Made by a program: the position numbers and the translations under genes. From the NCBI RefSeq assembly GCF_000281045.1, contig NW_008246077.1, positions 657,264 through 696,462 on the forward strand: a DNA stretch of 39,199 nt. Reading direction: 5' to 3'. The notes under the pieces are model-generated. The model ran no database searches. It saw only the letters and a list, made by a program, of their open reading frames with translations, and was not told where the DNA came from. How positions within the stretch are numbered: the first letter of the stretch is position 1; each line of letters opens with the position of its first letter. Origin of the DNA: Saprolegnia diclina VS20. Taxonomy: Eukaryota; Oomycota; Saprolegniomycetes; Saprolegniales; Saprolegniaceae. Positions 9,490 through 20,639 of the stretch are shown here, piece after piece.

Positions 9490-10851
9490 TTACTCGAGCG
9501 TATCGTAGATCTTTTGCACGTCACTCGGGTCAATGGTCGCAAAGGTGGCTTCGTCAACAAGCGACCGGCCTTTCGACTTGAGCTTGAGGTTGTAGCGGTG
9601 CCACTCGGAGCGAAAGTGGTCGCGGTACTTGGCCGTATCCGGGAAATCGCCGCCGCACGTGCTGCACGGCCGCCCCGCCTTCTTCTCGACGACGGGCGCC
9701 GCCGCCGCCACGACAGCCGGTGCGGCCGGCGGCAAGTCGAGCGTCAGACGCTCCGTCTTTTTCGAGATCTCGTCGTCGATCGTGTGCTCGCCCTGCTCGT
9801 GGCAGCTTAAATCGAGCACTTCCAGCGACCGCGACGCATCTATATATATACAGATATTGCATCCTCGCACCGCGCTATCGTGCACGAATATATATTGCGT
9901 ACCCTTCTTGCCCTTTGGGTTGACAAACTGGTCCAAATGGCGGTACGCACTCGGGTCGATCTGGCAAATGATGCGCAGCACGTCGCCGCCACGCTGCTCC
10001 ACGATGACAGCTTCCTGCTCGGCGAGAAACTCCTTGGTCGCTTGGCCGTCTGCGCGTAGGATTCGATGAGTGCGAGCATGGAAGATGGAAGCTGTACCCG
10101 CCGGGGCGACCGTCACCTGGACCTTCATCTTGGCACGCGTGATGGGCATGTGCGCCTTGAGCTTCTTGATGACTTCAAGCGCCTAAATGCATGTACATAG
10201 ATAACGTCGTGTCCGTGGATGCCATGATGCGCACCTGCTGCTTGGCCGATCGGTTCGGGATGAGTGCGTAGTGCATCTCCTTCATGGCGCGTTCAATGAC
10301 CGTAAACTAAGGTGGCAGTTCATGAGCGCCCACAGTCGAAGGGTTGGTGTTGCCTACCGGGTACGGGCGGTTGGACTCGGGGTTGACGCACTTTTCGGCC
10401 ACGATCGTCGCAATCTCCTGGTAGACGCTACATATCCCATGCTGCAGCGCTCGCAAGTAGAGGGCGCATGCCTACCTTTCGTTGAAGGCGGCGCGCTCGC
10501 CATCCGAGACTTGGAGCTCGCCCTTCTCGATGATGATCTTGGCGATCTCAGTCACGTCTTCCGTGCCAAAGACCGCCATGAGGTTGTTGGCCTTCTTGCC
10601 CTACAAGCATGTAAGGTCATCGCCCAGCGATGGGCGCATTGTACCCGCGAGACGTTTTCAAAGATGGACTGCGACTGGAGGACTTCGTCCAAGCTCGTCT
10701 CGACGCCATTGCGCCAGTTGACGACCTTGTTCTTGTAGCAAGCAACCTCGAAGCGCTGGCCGTTCTTCTTGAGGCGCACGACGGCCACGTTCGTGAGGCG
10801 GACCTGCGAGATCGGCGTCATCACGCGCTGGCTCTGGTGCATGAAGCCCAT
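9490..10851 (-). CDS. SBDS: Ribosome maturation protein SBDS with C-terminal zinc finger
   Basis: SBDS works with the GTPase EFL1 to evict eIF6 from nascent 60S subunits in the cytoplasm. About six short introns. Exon 1 (from ATG 10851) reads [40 protein letters not shown]. Later exons give [94 protein letters not shown], and [20 protein letters not shown] joined to SLEVLDL, covering all three SBDS domains. The animal and yeast proteins end soon after. Here about 90 residues follow: an Ala/Pro linker and a zinc finger CSTC-x12-H-x5-H (the [15 protein letters not shown] region). C-terminal fingers are known in plant and some protist SBDS proteins. The stop is TAA at 9490-9492. It is divergent from SNU23. 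Confidence 0.93.
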
Positions 10852-11094
10852 CTTGTCGGTTCGCTGTCTTGGTCGAAAATACCCACTGCCTCCATCTTCG
10901 TATGGCCACGGAACGACCTACACTCGCACATAAACCTCGTTGGTAGAGGTTAAACGCGGCCAAGATCCATGGCACCCAACTTGGCGCCCCATCATGCAAA
11001 ACGACGTGCCGCTCGCAAATGCACACCTCAGAAGGTCGGCCGCATACCATAATTTCCAGACGAGCAGTGATGCACTCAAGGTGGACACGAGAGA
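10852..11094. promoter_or_regulatory. Bidirectional promoter, SBDS / SNU23
   Basis: A 243 bp spacer between divergent start codons of a 60S-maturation gene and a spliceosomal gene. No TATA or CCAAT box is obvious. Short open frames crossing it have poor codon use. It is taken as a shared promoter from geometry alone. Confidence 0.4.
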
Positions 11095-12081
11095 ATGCGA
11101 GGCCCGAGTATCGAGCACCACGACGAGACCTACATTCAGTACTTTAACGTGCGTTAAATCCCCGCCCATTGCGCCAGCTGCGAAATTTCCATCGATACGA
11201 AGCAATGGCGGCAAGACCGGCCCGGCCATGACGCCAGCGCCTGATGATGCTGTGGTCGTAGGACGCACCGAAGAAGGGCGTGGCCAACGTCACGCGGCGA
11301 ACGTGGGACAAGGCGTTCTTCGCGCAGAAGGCGGCGCTGCGTGCCAACGGCCTCCTCGAGGAAGAGACCAAGTCGACCAAGCAAGTCTCGGAGCGCGAAG
11401 AGTTCCAAGCCGCGCCGGATGGCGCCGCCGGCCCCATTGGCTCGTCGCGCGCGTTCCTCAAGGTACGCTTTGGCGCCGCAATGGGCAAGCAAAGATGCGA
11501 TTTTGGCGTAGGCGCGGACGAAGCAGGTCGAGCTGGAAGAGAACGTTGGGAAGACCGTCGTGCTCAAGGCCGACGAGACGATGAAGGGCACGGGCTACTA
11601 CTGCGAGGTGTGCGAGGTCACGCTCAAGGACTCGGTCTCGTACATTGACCACATCAACGGCAAGCGCCGTACGTAACCTACTATGGCCTCTCGACGAGAC
11701 GGGTCTCATGCCATGCGCAGATCTGCGGCGACTCGGCTTCTCGATGCGCGTCGAAAAGGTCGGTGTCGAGGCCGTCAAGGAGCGCCTCAACCTCGCGTCG
11801 AAGCGCAAGTGGGACCCCACCGTCGCCAAGAAGCCCGACGCGGTCGAAGGTACATAGCGTCGTCCGCCTGTAAACAGCAATCACGCATTGTGTATCTAGC
11901 CTACGAGAAGAAGCTGGCGGAAATGGACGCCGAAGCCAACCTCAAGAAGAAGCAAAAGAAGGAGGCGAAGAAGCAGCAAAAAGAAGAAGCGGCGCCACTC
12001 GACGTCTTTGCGACCGAAGACGAGGAAGCGATGATGGCCATGATGGGCTTTGGCGGCTTTCAGTCGACGAAAAAGAAGTAG
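11095..12081 (+). CDS. SNU23: U4/U6.U5 tri-snRNP protein SNU23 / ZMAT2
   Basis: A spliceosomal B-complex protein that helps hold the 5' splice-site/U6 duplex. Proposed structure: exon 1 11095-11148 (MRGPSIEHHDETYIQYFN), intron 11149-11261 (GTGCGT...GTCGTAG, phase 0), then DAPKKGVANVTRRTWDKAFF. RRTWDK is the family start motif. Downstream exons give VELEENVGKTVVLK and the matrin/U1-type finger YYCEVCEVTLKDSVSYIDHI, continuing NGKRH (C-x2-C-x12-H-x5-H). Then come LGFSMRVEKVGVEAVKERL, a Lys/Glu-rich coil starting YEKKLAEMDAEAN, and the terminal MMAMMGFGGFQSTKKK, which is highly characteristic. The stop is at 12079-12081, 39 bp from the convergent PDE stop. The first exon is inferred from splice phase. 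The rest is firm. Confidence 0.9.
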
Positions 12082-12120
12082 TCGTTTACAGCTTGGACTA
12101 GACTAGTATGTACTTGCATC

Positions 12121-15100
12121 CTACACATCTTGACCAGTGGTCGTCTTTGCGACCCAGTACTCGCGGTTCCGGTGCAGATTGCCGATGCAGACGCTTAGAC
12201 CATCGAGGAAGTCGTGCATAATGCTCCAGAGCGGGAAGACGCACGAGTCAATGAACGCAATGTTCATGCGCGCGTGGTCGGGCGAGTGCGCTCTCGTGCT
12301 CATAAAGCCGCTTGGCGAGAGTCCGAGTGTCATCTCTTCTTCATACTGTTCGTTGAACTCGACCATGAGCGCTTCGGTCCACAGTGTATGCACAGACGTC
12401 GAGAGCGTCGGGTTGGCAATGTCGGCGCTGTGTACGATTGCATTCAGAAGCAGTTCCTTGTCGGCCTCGGCGTCGTGCTGGAAGACGCCGTGCTTGAAGC
12501 GCTCGTGGAGCATCTTGACCATGTTGCTGTGAAAGTGCATGTCGGTCGCCAAGATGATGCGGATGATGCTCTTCCGCACGTAAATGTAGTCGGGGCTCGT
12601 CAAATGCTCGAGGATGTTGTGGCCCGGTCGCCGCAGCGTGTCAAAGCAGTGGGCCGCGTGCATGTTTTCGAGCACGCTCTGGTCGTTGTACAGCATTGCA
12701 GTCGACGTCTTGGCCTTGATGTGGAACTCGTTCGTGCGGCCATTGTGGTTCATGTCGTGGCAAACTGCCCCGATGAAGAGCGCGAGCACGTCCCGCACAT
12801 TCAAAAGCGATGCATTCGCGGTCTTCTTCGAGGTCGCTTGCGCATAGACGACAAGGAACGTCATGTGCAGCGTCGTGAACGCGTGGATAAAGTTGTGGTA
12901 CGCCACACTCCGGTACTGGTCCCGCACCGAGAGCATGAAGCGCTGGAACGTCTTGATCGGCATTTGATACTGGTCGAGGAGGTGGAACCCGTCAAACATC
13001 GACTGTGCGTGCACTACGAGCAGCTCGCGGGGTAGGGTAAAAGGGTTTAACCCCCAATCAACAACGTCTTGGAGCTTGTCGAGATTCGGCAACGCGCTGA
13101 TGGAGGCGGTCGGTGCGGACGCGGTCGTCGTTGTTGTCTCTTGCAGCGGAGGCGATGCCGGGTGGTGCGTACTTGGCGTCGGACGGTGCACGTCGGTGAA
13201 TTGAGCGAGAAAGTCTGATGTGACTTTTTGAAGCTCCGTCTCTGGGTGCTCTTCGTCGTGGAAGAGGAGCTCGAGCGACCGGCGCTCAATGACCTACATG
13301 ACAAACGCATATGCATACAGTGGCGTCGTCGTGACAAGGGCACCGAGGAGATCTCGACGCACACAGCCTTCATGAGCGCCACGTCGTCGCTCACAAAGCT
13401 CGGCGCAAGGCGCTTGTTGATGACTTGAAGGACTGCAATGATCTTCTCGCGCGAGACGACGGGCACGCAGAGAAGCGACCGCGTCGTGACGCCGAGGAGC
13501 GCGTCCATGGACGCATCAAACTTGGGGTGCGGCGTGGCTTCCGAGAGAATGACGGGCACGCCGGTCGCGGCCACTTCGCCAGGAATGCCTTGGTCCATGC
13601 TGAGAACGCAACCCTTTGTTTTCTCGCTGCCGCGACTCGTGAGCGTATTTTCAATGTGGTTGACGAGGAAGAGCATGGCATGCTCTGCGTCCAGAACCTA
13701 TGATCCCAGAGAAGTTGTGGGACGAAGGAGCGACACAAGAGGACATAGGAACCTCGCACGTGGCCGTGATGACTTCTTCAAACACCGAGCTCACGTCCGT
13801 GCACGACGAGACGACGTGCAGCATCTTGATGAGCGCGTCGCTGCGACGGACGGCGGCGCGCGCGGAAATCGCATTGTTGAAAGCAATCGCCAAGTAGTAG
13901 GCGATGCCAATCGCCAGCGCTTCGTCCTCTTGGTCAAAGTAATTTTTCGGTGCCTCAGCGCTCTTTCCGACCATCTCGACGACCCCCAAGACAAAGCCCG
14001 TCGCGTCTTTAATAGGCACAAGCAAAAGCGCCCGCACGTCCGAGTACTCGGCGCGCCACGCCAGCGTCCAGCGCGTGTCACTTGGGACGTCGTGGCTGTT
14101 GCAGACATCGCCAGTTGCCACCGTATGCCCGAGAAGCCCTAATCAACGCCCGTTAGCAGTCCACGTTGCATTTGTAAGAAACACAACCGTCGTGCATCGG
14201 GCGGCGGCGCCGGTCGCCGTCGCAGAGCACGAGCTCGTGCTTCTCGCGGTCGGTGACATAGATGCGAATGTTTGCGGCGCCCATGGGCCGCTGGACGGTC
14301 GCTAAAATCGCGCGCACAATGACCTTGATGTCCGACTCTTGAAAGAGGATCGTCGAGAGGTCGAGGAGCGTCTGCGCCTTCACCTGCGCCTTGGAAATCG
14401 ACGCGCGCAGGTCGGCGTTGTAGATCTCGACGCCCAAGTGCGTGCAGATCGCGCTGCAAATCGCGTGGTCGACCGACGTAAAGCTCGGCTCGTGGCGGCG
14501 GTTGAGGAGCTGGAGCACGCCGTTGACGCGGCCGTCGGGCCCAATGATAGGTGTGCACAGCACCGTCGAGATCGCAAGCCCAGACGTGTTGTCGGTGCCG
14601 ATGCTCCAGCGCGGGTCGGTGCTTGCGTCCGTGAGATGCATGGCTTTTCCCGATTCAGCGACAGCACCGACGATACCGTCGCCGACGCGGATGCTCATGG
14701 ACGGCTGGTTGCGGAAGACGCGCGAGAAGAGCGAGTTGGACGGCACGTCGAGCGCGTAGACACGGCAGTGGTCGATCGCCATCATGCGGTGGAGGAGCCC
14801 GACGGCGCGCTGCAGCACGGCGTCAGATGAGATATCGCTTGGCGTCGCCAGGGCCGCGAGAGATGCGGTCGACGGAAACGACGTGCGGCGCTGAGCGGGC
14901 TCGAACGAAATGTTGAGCGACGTGACGATTTGAGCCACAAAGCGGCTGAAGACCGTCAAGTCGTTGGGCTCGTCGATCGCACTCTGGAGCGAGTCGACAT
15001 AGTCCTGGATCGTCTGAATACCTTTGCGATAGTTGAAGATCTCGGCGACTGCGACAACGCGGGATCCATTTTGCAGCGGCATGCACAAGTACGACTAGCG

Positions 15101-16118
15101 ACAATGTATAAATGAGAAAAGAGGACAGTTGCGAGTCGACATGCAATGTGTGTTACCCGAACGTCGAGGCCGTCGAGCCCGTCCTTTTCGTCGATAAAGA
15201 GGTCCGACGTCACGGCCGTCGGCACGTGCATCGGGATGCCTTGCTCGAACGCGCGGTGAAGGAGACCATTTTGAATGCGCGTTGACGGGTACACGCTCTG
15301 GCCGTCAAATTCGAGGACACCGCGCGTCGTGGCAATGTACATGTAGCAGTTTTCCGCGTCCATAAACGACACGAATTGTTCCTACAGCGCCTCATGAGCT
15401 CCAAATACTGTGCAAAAAGGTCCGACCCGGATCTTGAGGAGGACATCGATAAAGTCGTCTTGGCTTGTGAAGAGCGAGTCCATGAGCGACTGCTGCGCCT
15501 TGCAGAACTTGCGGTGGTTGTTTTCGCCCACGGTCTTGCGCAGCCTAATGTATTTGGAACGTATGACGACGCGGGATGCGAGATCGATGTACCAGCGCGA
15601 GAGCAAGACGTGCCCCTGGATCATTTTCCAGCGACGGCGGGCGACGAGCCGCGCGTCATTGGTGTTTTTGGTCTTCTTGAGAACCGCGTGGTCGAGCTCG
15701 GCCGGAGGGCGCTTCCGCGCCGAGTCGGGCATTTGAAAGACCTTGGCGCTCATGCAGCAGCCGCGCGCCTTTCTAAGATTTGACAAACGGTTTGCTATCA
15801 ATACACGACCGCACGGTTTCACGCGAAACCCCTGCAGCGTGGCCATCCGATCACGAAGCGTCTTTTTCTCGCACTCGATTGCCCGCGCCTTCAGTTTGAT
15901 CTCGTCCTGGACAAGGTGGAGGACGCAGGGCTATGGACACTTGGCCATAAATGACATTATGTTGGAGATCGCATGCATATTTGCACGGTGTAGCTGACAT
16001 TGTCCTTTGTGCGAGTTGACTTTGCATACTCGAGACTGGCAACTGATGCATGCGGATACTTCGAGTGAAAACTGAGCTGCAGAGGAGGCCGCAGCGATGA
16101 TCCCGTCCCAGCTCCCAT
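12121..16118 (-). CDS. Multi-GAF cyclic-nucleotide phosphodiesterase (PDE A)
   Basis: Class I 3',5'-cyclic nucleotide phosphodiesterase of roughly 1,200 residues. Proposed first exon 16118-15987 starts MGAGTGSS, which fits an N-myristoylation signal. Intron 15931-15986 follows, then a coiled coil (VQDEIKLKARAIECEKKTLR). About four GAF domains are recognisable, around 15.4-14.9, 14.8-14.4, 14.35-13.85 and 13.8-13.35 kb (examples: VLGVVEMVGKSAE and LLCVPVVSREKIIAVLQVIN). The catalytic domain (13.19-12.12 kb) has YHNFIHAF, the metal motif HDMNHNGRTNEF and HSADIANP, so the HD metal site is intact. The residue normally the invariant purine-binding Gln is Asn (ARMNIAFIDSCVFPLW, codon 12262-12264). 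Known GAF-PDEs are allosterically controlled by cyclic nucleotides. The upstream exon is inferred; if wrong, translation could begin at 15846. Confidence 0.87.
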
Positions 16119-16666
16119 CCAGCTTCGTTGAAAAGCTCAACCACACGATGCAATCCGAGGTTGCTTGCTATCGTCCACCCTGCTACTGTGACGAGCACTT
16201 GCCGGTGTAGGTGGAAAAGGCTCTTGTCAGCAACAAGATCGATGACTCAACGTCTAGTACATGTTGTAAGTCACGGCGTCGTCTTCAACCGAGTTGGTGA
16301 GCTTTCGCTGCTTGATCCGTGTTCCAACACGCCCATCAACACCCTATCTACCGACGAGCGTTCTCGAAGCCGATGAACACGCGTTGAACAGTAGGTAGTG
16401 ATAGATCGCAACAGGCTTTGACCAGACAGCAGCACGCCGCAGAGCATTCAGATACCATAGACGCGTTGCCTTGTCGTACTAGCCGGCGGTGGCAGCCGCC
16501 CTCGCACAAGCAATACCGGAGCGCTAGTCGCAGCGTGACCAGCCTACCGTCATGGCCAGATATATGTGCGTGTAAGAGTCGCTCGTATCTCATCGTCGCA
16601 GGGCGTTTCATGGACGCCTTTTCGCATTCAAGATAACGGTCACGTCAGATAGAGCAGAGGCGGGCG
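16119..16666. promoter_or_regulatory. Spacer between the two divergent PDE genes
   Basis: About 550 bp separating the first codons of two GAF-phosphodiesterases, presumably carrying both promoters. Short plus-strand frames (for example 16128-16376) and minus-strand frames (16348-16611) have rare-codon composition and match nothing I know. No TATA or CCAAT signal stands out. Confidence 0.4.
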
Positions 16667-19600
16667 ATGGAGGCAACCACCGACGCCAAGCTGGTGCTGC
16701 CGCCAGGTACGAGCTGCTGGGTGCGTCGTGATCACACGACCGAGTCTTAGTCTCGGAGAAGTGCGTCGAGAAGGGGCCGTCGCCAGCCAAGCCAAACGAC
16801 GCCGCCAAGACCCCGCGCTCTAGCAATGCCGCTAAGATTGAAACGACACGCTTGAGCGCGACGAGCTTGGAAAAGGCGAGCGAGATCAGCCCCGCGCGCC
16901 CTGCCGGCCATTTGCCCGAGACTAGCCCACCGCGTCGGATATCTGTCACGCGCGCCGACATGCGCCGGAGCTCGATACTTCCGCGCAGCGACGATGCGAA
17001 CGCGGTTCGACCAAGCTCCCCCAGCCCACCCAAGGGCGCAAGCTCAAGCAGCCCCATCGCAAGCTCCAGTCAACTCCAGCGGATGCCGTCCGGGCGTGGC
17101 ATCGTCGCAGAGAAGAGTCCGGTGAAGGATCTGAGTCCGAAGCGCAAGCCACCAACGCATTTGCACCACTTGGAGCCGACGGTGCGTACTTCCGAGTGGA
17201 GTGGACGCTAATGCTGTGCGTATCAGGGAGATGCCTCGCAACGAAAGACGGCGCTGGCGCCTTGGAGCCGTCCGCGAAACGCAAGAGCGCGCGCAACTTA
17301 GTGCGAACGTCAATGACCAAGACCGACAGTGGAGGTGGCAACGAGAGCCACACGCTCGGCCACTTGAGTCCACTCACGTCGGTGCCACCGCTGCACTTGT
17401 ACGTCATTGCTTTGTCTTGTGACGGAGCGATAACACCGGACGCGTGTAGGCATGACCGCATGGGAGCGTCGCCGTCACGACACAAACTCGAGCTCCAGCA
17501 GCGCCTCACCGACATTGAGCACTGCCAGCTGCCCATCATTCCCTCGACACGTACGTCTCTTTTGAAATGCGCTCGGTTGAGCGGAAGCATGTAGCCGAGT
17601 CGGGCGCCTTTGACGAGAAGCGACTCTCGGAGATGAGTCAGAGCGAGTACGCCGAGTTCTGTGCGTCATTAGGCTTGCCCGACCTCCGACGCCACCACGC
17701 CAAGCTCTTCAAGCTCGTGCGGCAGTACCAGACGCTTTTCTCGGTGGCGAGCTCGATTTCCGTCGAGATTGACTCGGGCGAAGCGCTCTCGCGCATCATT
17801 GAAGGCACATACGAAGTGCTCGAAGTCGACCACGTCGCGCTCTACCTCATCAACCACAAAAAAGAGACCTTGCACATGTGCGTCTCGCGGTCGTCGCGGA
17901 GCACCGAGTACCCGCTCAACAAAGGTATGTCATGCAGCGTCCACCACCATCACCCCATTGGCTGCGTAGGGGTGCTAGGTCACGTGGCCAAATTCGCAGA
18001 GTCCGTCATCATCCAAGACGTCGAGAACGACGCGCGGTGTGACCAGGACACGGACAAGTACCTCGTCGATGGAAGCCTCTTGCGCAACCTGCTCTGCGTG
18101 CCGATACTGGACCCTTCCAAAGTGCCTGTCGCCGTCCTTCGCTGCGCCAACAAGGCGACGGACTTTACGCGAAGCGACTGCATGAGCCTCGAGCTCATCG
18201 CGTCGATCGCCGGCCACACGCTGCACAAGCTCGAGCTCTACGAAGTCGCCATGCTCGCGGGGCGAAAAGCATCGGCGATGCTCGAGGTTGTGCGTGCGAT
18301 CGCGACCGAGTGTACACTACAATTGCCCATCTTTACATAACATTATATCTCATCCTCCGACATCGTAGGCAATGACCTCAATGGCATGATCCACAAAATC
18401 ATCGACGTGGCGAAAACAGCGTTGCACTGCGACAAGCTCTCGCTCTTCCTTTGCCACCGCGAGAAGCGCGAGCTTGTGTGCTGCGTGTCATACGACCCGG
18501 TGCTTCGGCGCATGGTCATCCCGTACGGGGTTGGGATTGCTGGCTATGTGGCGGGCACGGTAGTTAGCCCACGCGATTTGGCTCGGTGACGCAAAATGGG
18601 GTGTAGGGACAAGTGCTGCGCATCGACAATTGCTACGACGACCCGCGCTTCAACGCCGCGACGGACCGCAAGATGGACTACAAGACCATCTCGGCGCTCT
18701 GTGCGCCCGTCATCACCCACGATAATGACATGGTCGCCGTCATCCAAGCCATCAACAAACTCACAGTGCCGTCCACCGAGCACCCGCCGGCCTTGGACAC
18801 GATCATTCCATTTCAAGACGCCGACGTGCAGATGCTCACGGCGTTCTGCGACGGTACGATTGACACATATCAAACGCAATCTCAATTTGAATGTAGAAAT
18901 TGCGTCGTCGCTGCGACGGTCGGCGCTCGAGACTGCGTACCACCAAGTGCTCCAGGGCGTCAACCACATGAAGCGACGCGACTCGCTCACACTCGTGGTT
19001 TCGTCTCTCCTCTCTTCGTACTCGCAACCAGCCGCCCCCGCGCGACCGTCCAAGCGCTACTGGTACATCTACGCGTTTCGCGCCGTCGGCAAGTTCATGC
19101 GGCGCCTCAAGCAACACCGCGGCGTGCAGACGTGGATCGGGAACGACCAAGCGCCGGCGCTCCTGCTAAAGTGCACGCTACGGGCCCATTGGAGCAGCGC
19201 GCAAGTCGCGTTCGATGATTTTTCCTTTAACATTTTTACGTGCCCTTCCGACCAGCTGCGACACCTCTGCGTACGCGATTTATGAACTATGCGACATTCT
19301 TGTATATCGAAATATGCTTAGGTCGAGGCCTTTCGAGAAATCGGGCTGTTCGAGACCTTTTCCGTGCCGGCGGAGGTCGGCCTTGCGTTTGTGACGCGCG
19401 TCCAAGAGGAGTATCTCGACAACCCGTACCACTCGTGGTGGCACGGCGTCGACGTCTTCCAGCGCTGCTTTGCGCTACTGAGTCGCACGTCACTTTTGTC
19501 GCTGTTGCAGGTATTTTTGATATTCTGATGTTTTCGTCGAGGCGGTGGTCGATACATTGATACAAATTACGTAGCCCATGCATGTGTTTGCTCTCTTGCT

Positions 19601-20524
19601 CTCGGCGCTCACGCACGATGTGGGCCACCCGGGCACGGACAATGGCTTTGAGGCGGCGACCTTGTCACCGCTCGCGGTTCTCTACAACGACACGTCGGTG
19701 CTGGAGCAGCACCACGCCGCCGAGACCTTTCGCATCCTTGGCGACGCCTCGTGCAACATTGCCGTTGGCTTGTGCCGTGTCGCCTTCCAGTCGTTGCGCA
19801 AGCTCGTCATTGACGCGATCCTGCAAACCGACATGAAGTCCCACTTTGATCTTGTCCATGCGCTTGAAGACGCGGTAGACAGTTCTTATTGTCCACTATT
19901 GCACCCGAGTCGTGTTTGTAGCACAACCGCGAGCTCAAGCAAATGCCGGCCTTTGATAGTGACGATGCGACGCACATCAAGCACCTTCTCGGAAGTGTCT
20001 TGCACGCCGCCGACATTGGCGCGCAAGTGTACCCGGTTGACGTCGCGTGGGAGTGGTACATTTACTAGATGGAAATATTGCAAAAGAAGCGAGTGGCATG
20101 GCATAGGTCGCGCCGGCTCGTGGAAGAGTTTGCGCTATTGGCGGCGAAAGAGCGCAGTGCGGGCATCCCCGTTGCCGTCTTCCGCGCGCATTTGGAAACA
20201 GACAAGGACATTGCGACGTTGCAGCTCAACTTTATCAACTACATTGTCACGCCGCTCTGGACGCTGCTCATGGAGCTCTTCCCCGCCGCCAAGGTGCTCA
20301 AGACGAACCTCGACTGCAATCGCATGTACTTTCAGCACGACATCGCCGACACGTCAGACGGTCACGGCAAGCGCCGATCACTCTGCGTGACGCCAACGCT
20401 GTCCCTTGTTCCGAGCCATCGCCTCGCCAAGCGGAGCGCCACGACGCACTTTACCGAGCAAGCCTGCCACGTCATCACCGAGACGCTAATACAGCCGTCC
20501 AAGTCCGACTACAAGCGCAATTAA
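16667..20524 (+). CDS. GAF-domain cyclic-nucleotide phosphodiesterase (PDE B)
   Basis: Second class I PDE, with many introns. Exon 1 (16667-16711 approx) reads MEATTDAKLVLPP and joins VSEKCVEKGPSPAKPNDAAK. A Ser/Pro-rich disordered N-terminus runs to about 17.5 kb (for example SPSPPKGASSSSPIASSS). Two GAF domains follow: one starting TLFSVASSISVEIDSGEALS with LLCVPILDPSKVPVAVLRCA, and another with MIHKIIDVAKTALHCDKLSL and VAVIQAINKL. The catalytic domain carries NPYHSWWHGVDVFQ, the metal motif THDVGHPGTDN, LHAADIGAQV and LQLNFINYIVTPLW, which keeps the invariant Gln. The stop is TAA at 20522-20524. Both metal-site HD motifs are intact, so it should be active. It lies head to head with PDE A, but the shared identity outside the motifs is low, so they are not a recent duplicate. 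Exon borders near 18.3-18.9 and 19.2-20.1 kb are approximate. Confidence 0.87.
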
Positions 20525-20639
20525 TCGACAATAGACACCGTCTCTGAACTCGACTGACCCGACTGTAAAGGCGACGTGACCATATTTTACCAAATGTACT
20601 TGCGTACGAGGACTCTAGAAAAAATTCGCAACGTCAGAC

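Noticed and set aside
12214..13035. Plus-strand open frame of 273 residues
   Set aside because: Antisense shadow of the PDE A catalytic domain, with no domain features of its own. The plus-strand frame at 36710-37435 opposite the TPR-J gene is the same kind of artefact.
16097..16210. Plus-strand frame MIPSQLPSSFVEKLNHTM
   Set aside because: Overlaps the better-supported first exon of PDE A on the other strand, and no downstream exon in phase was found.
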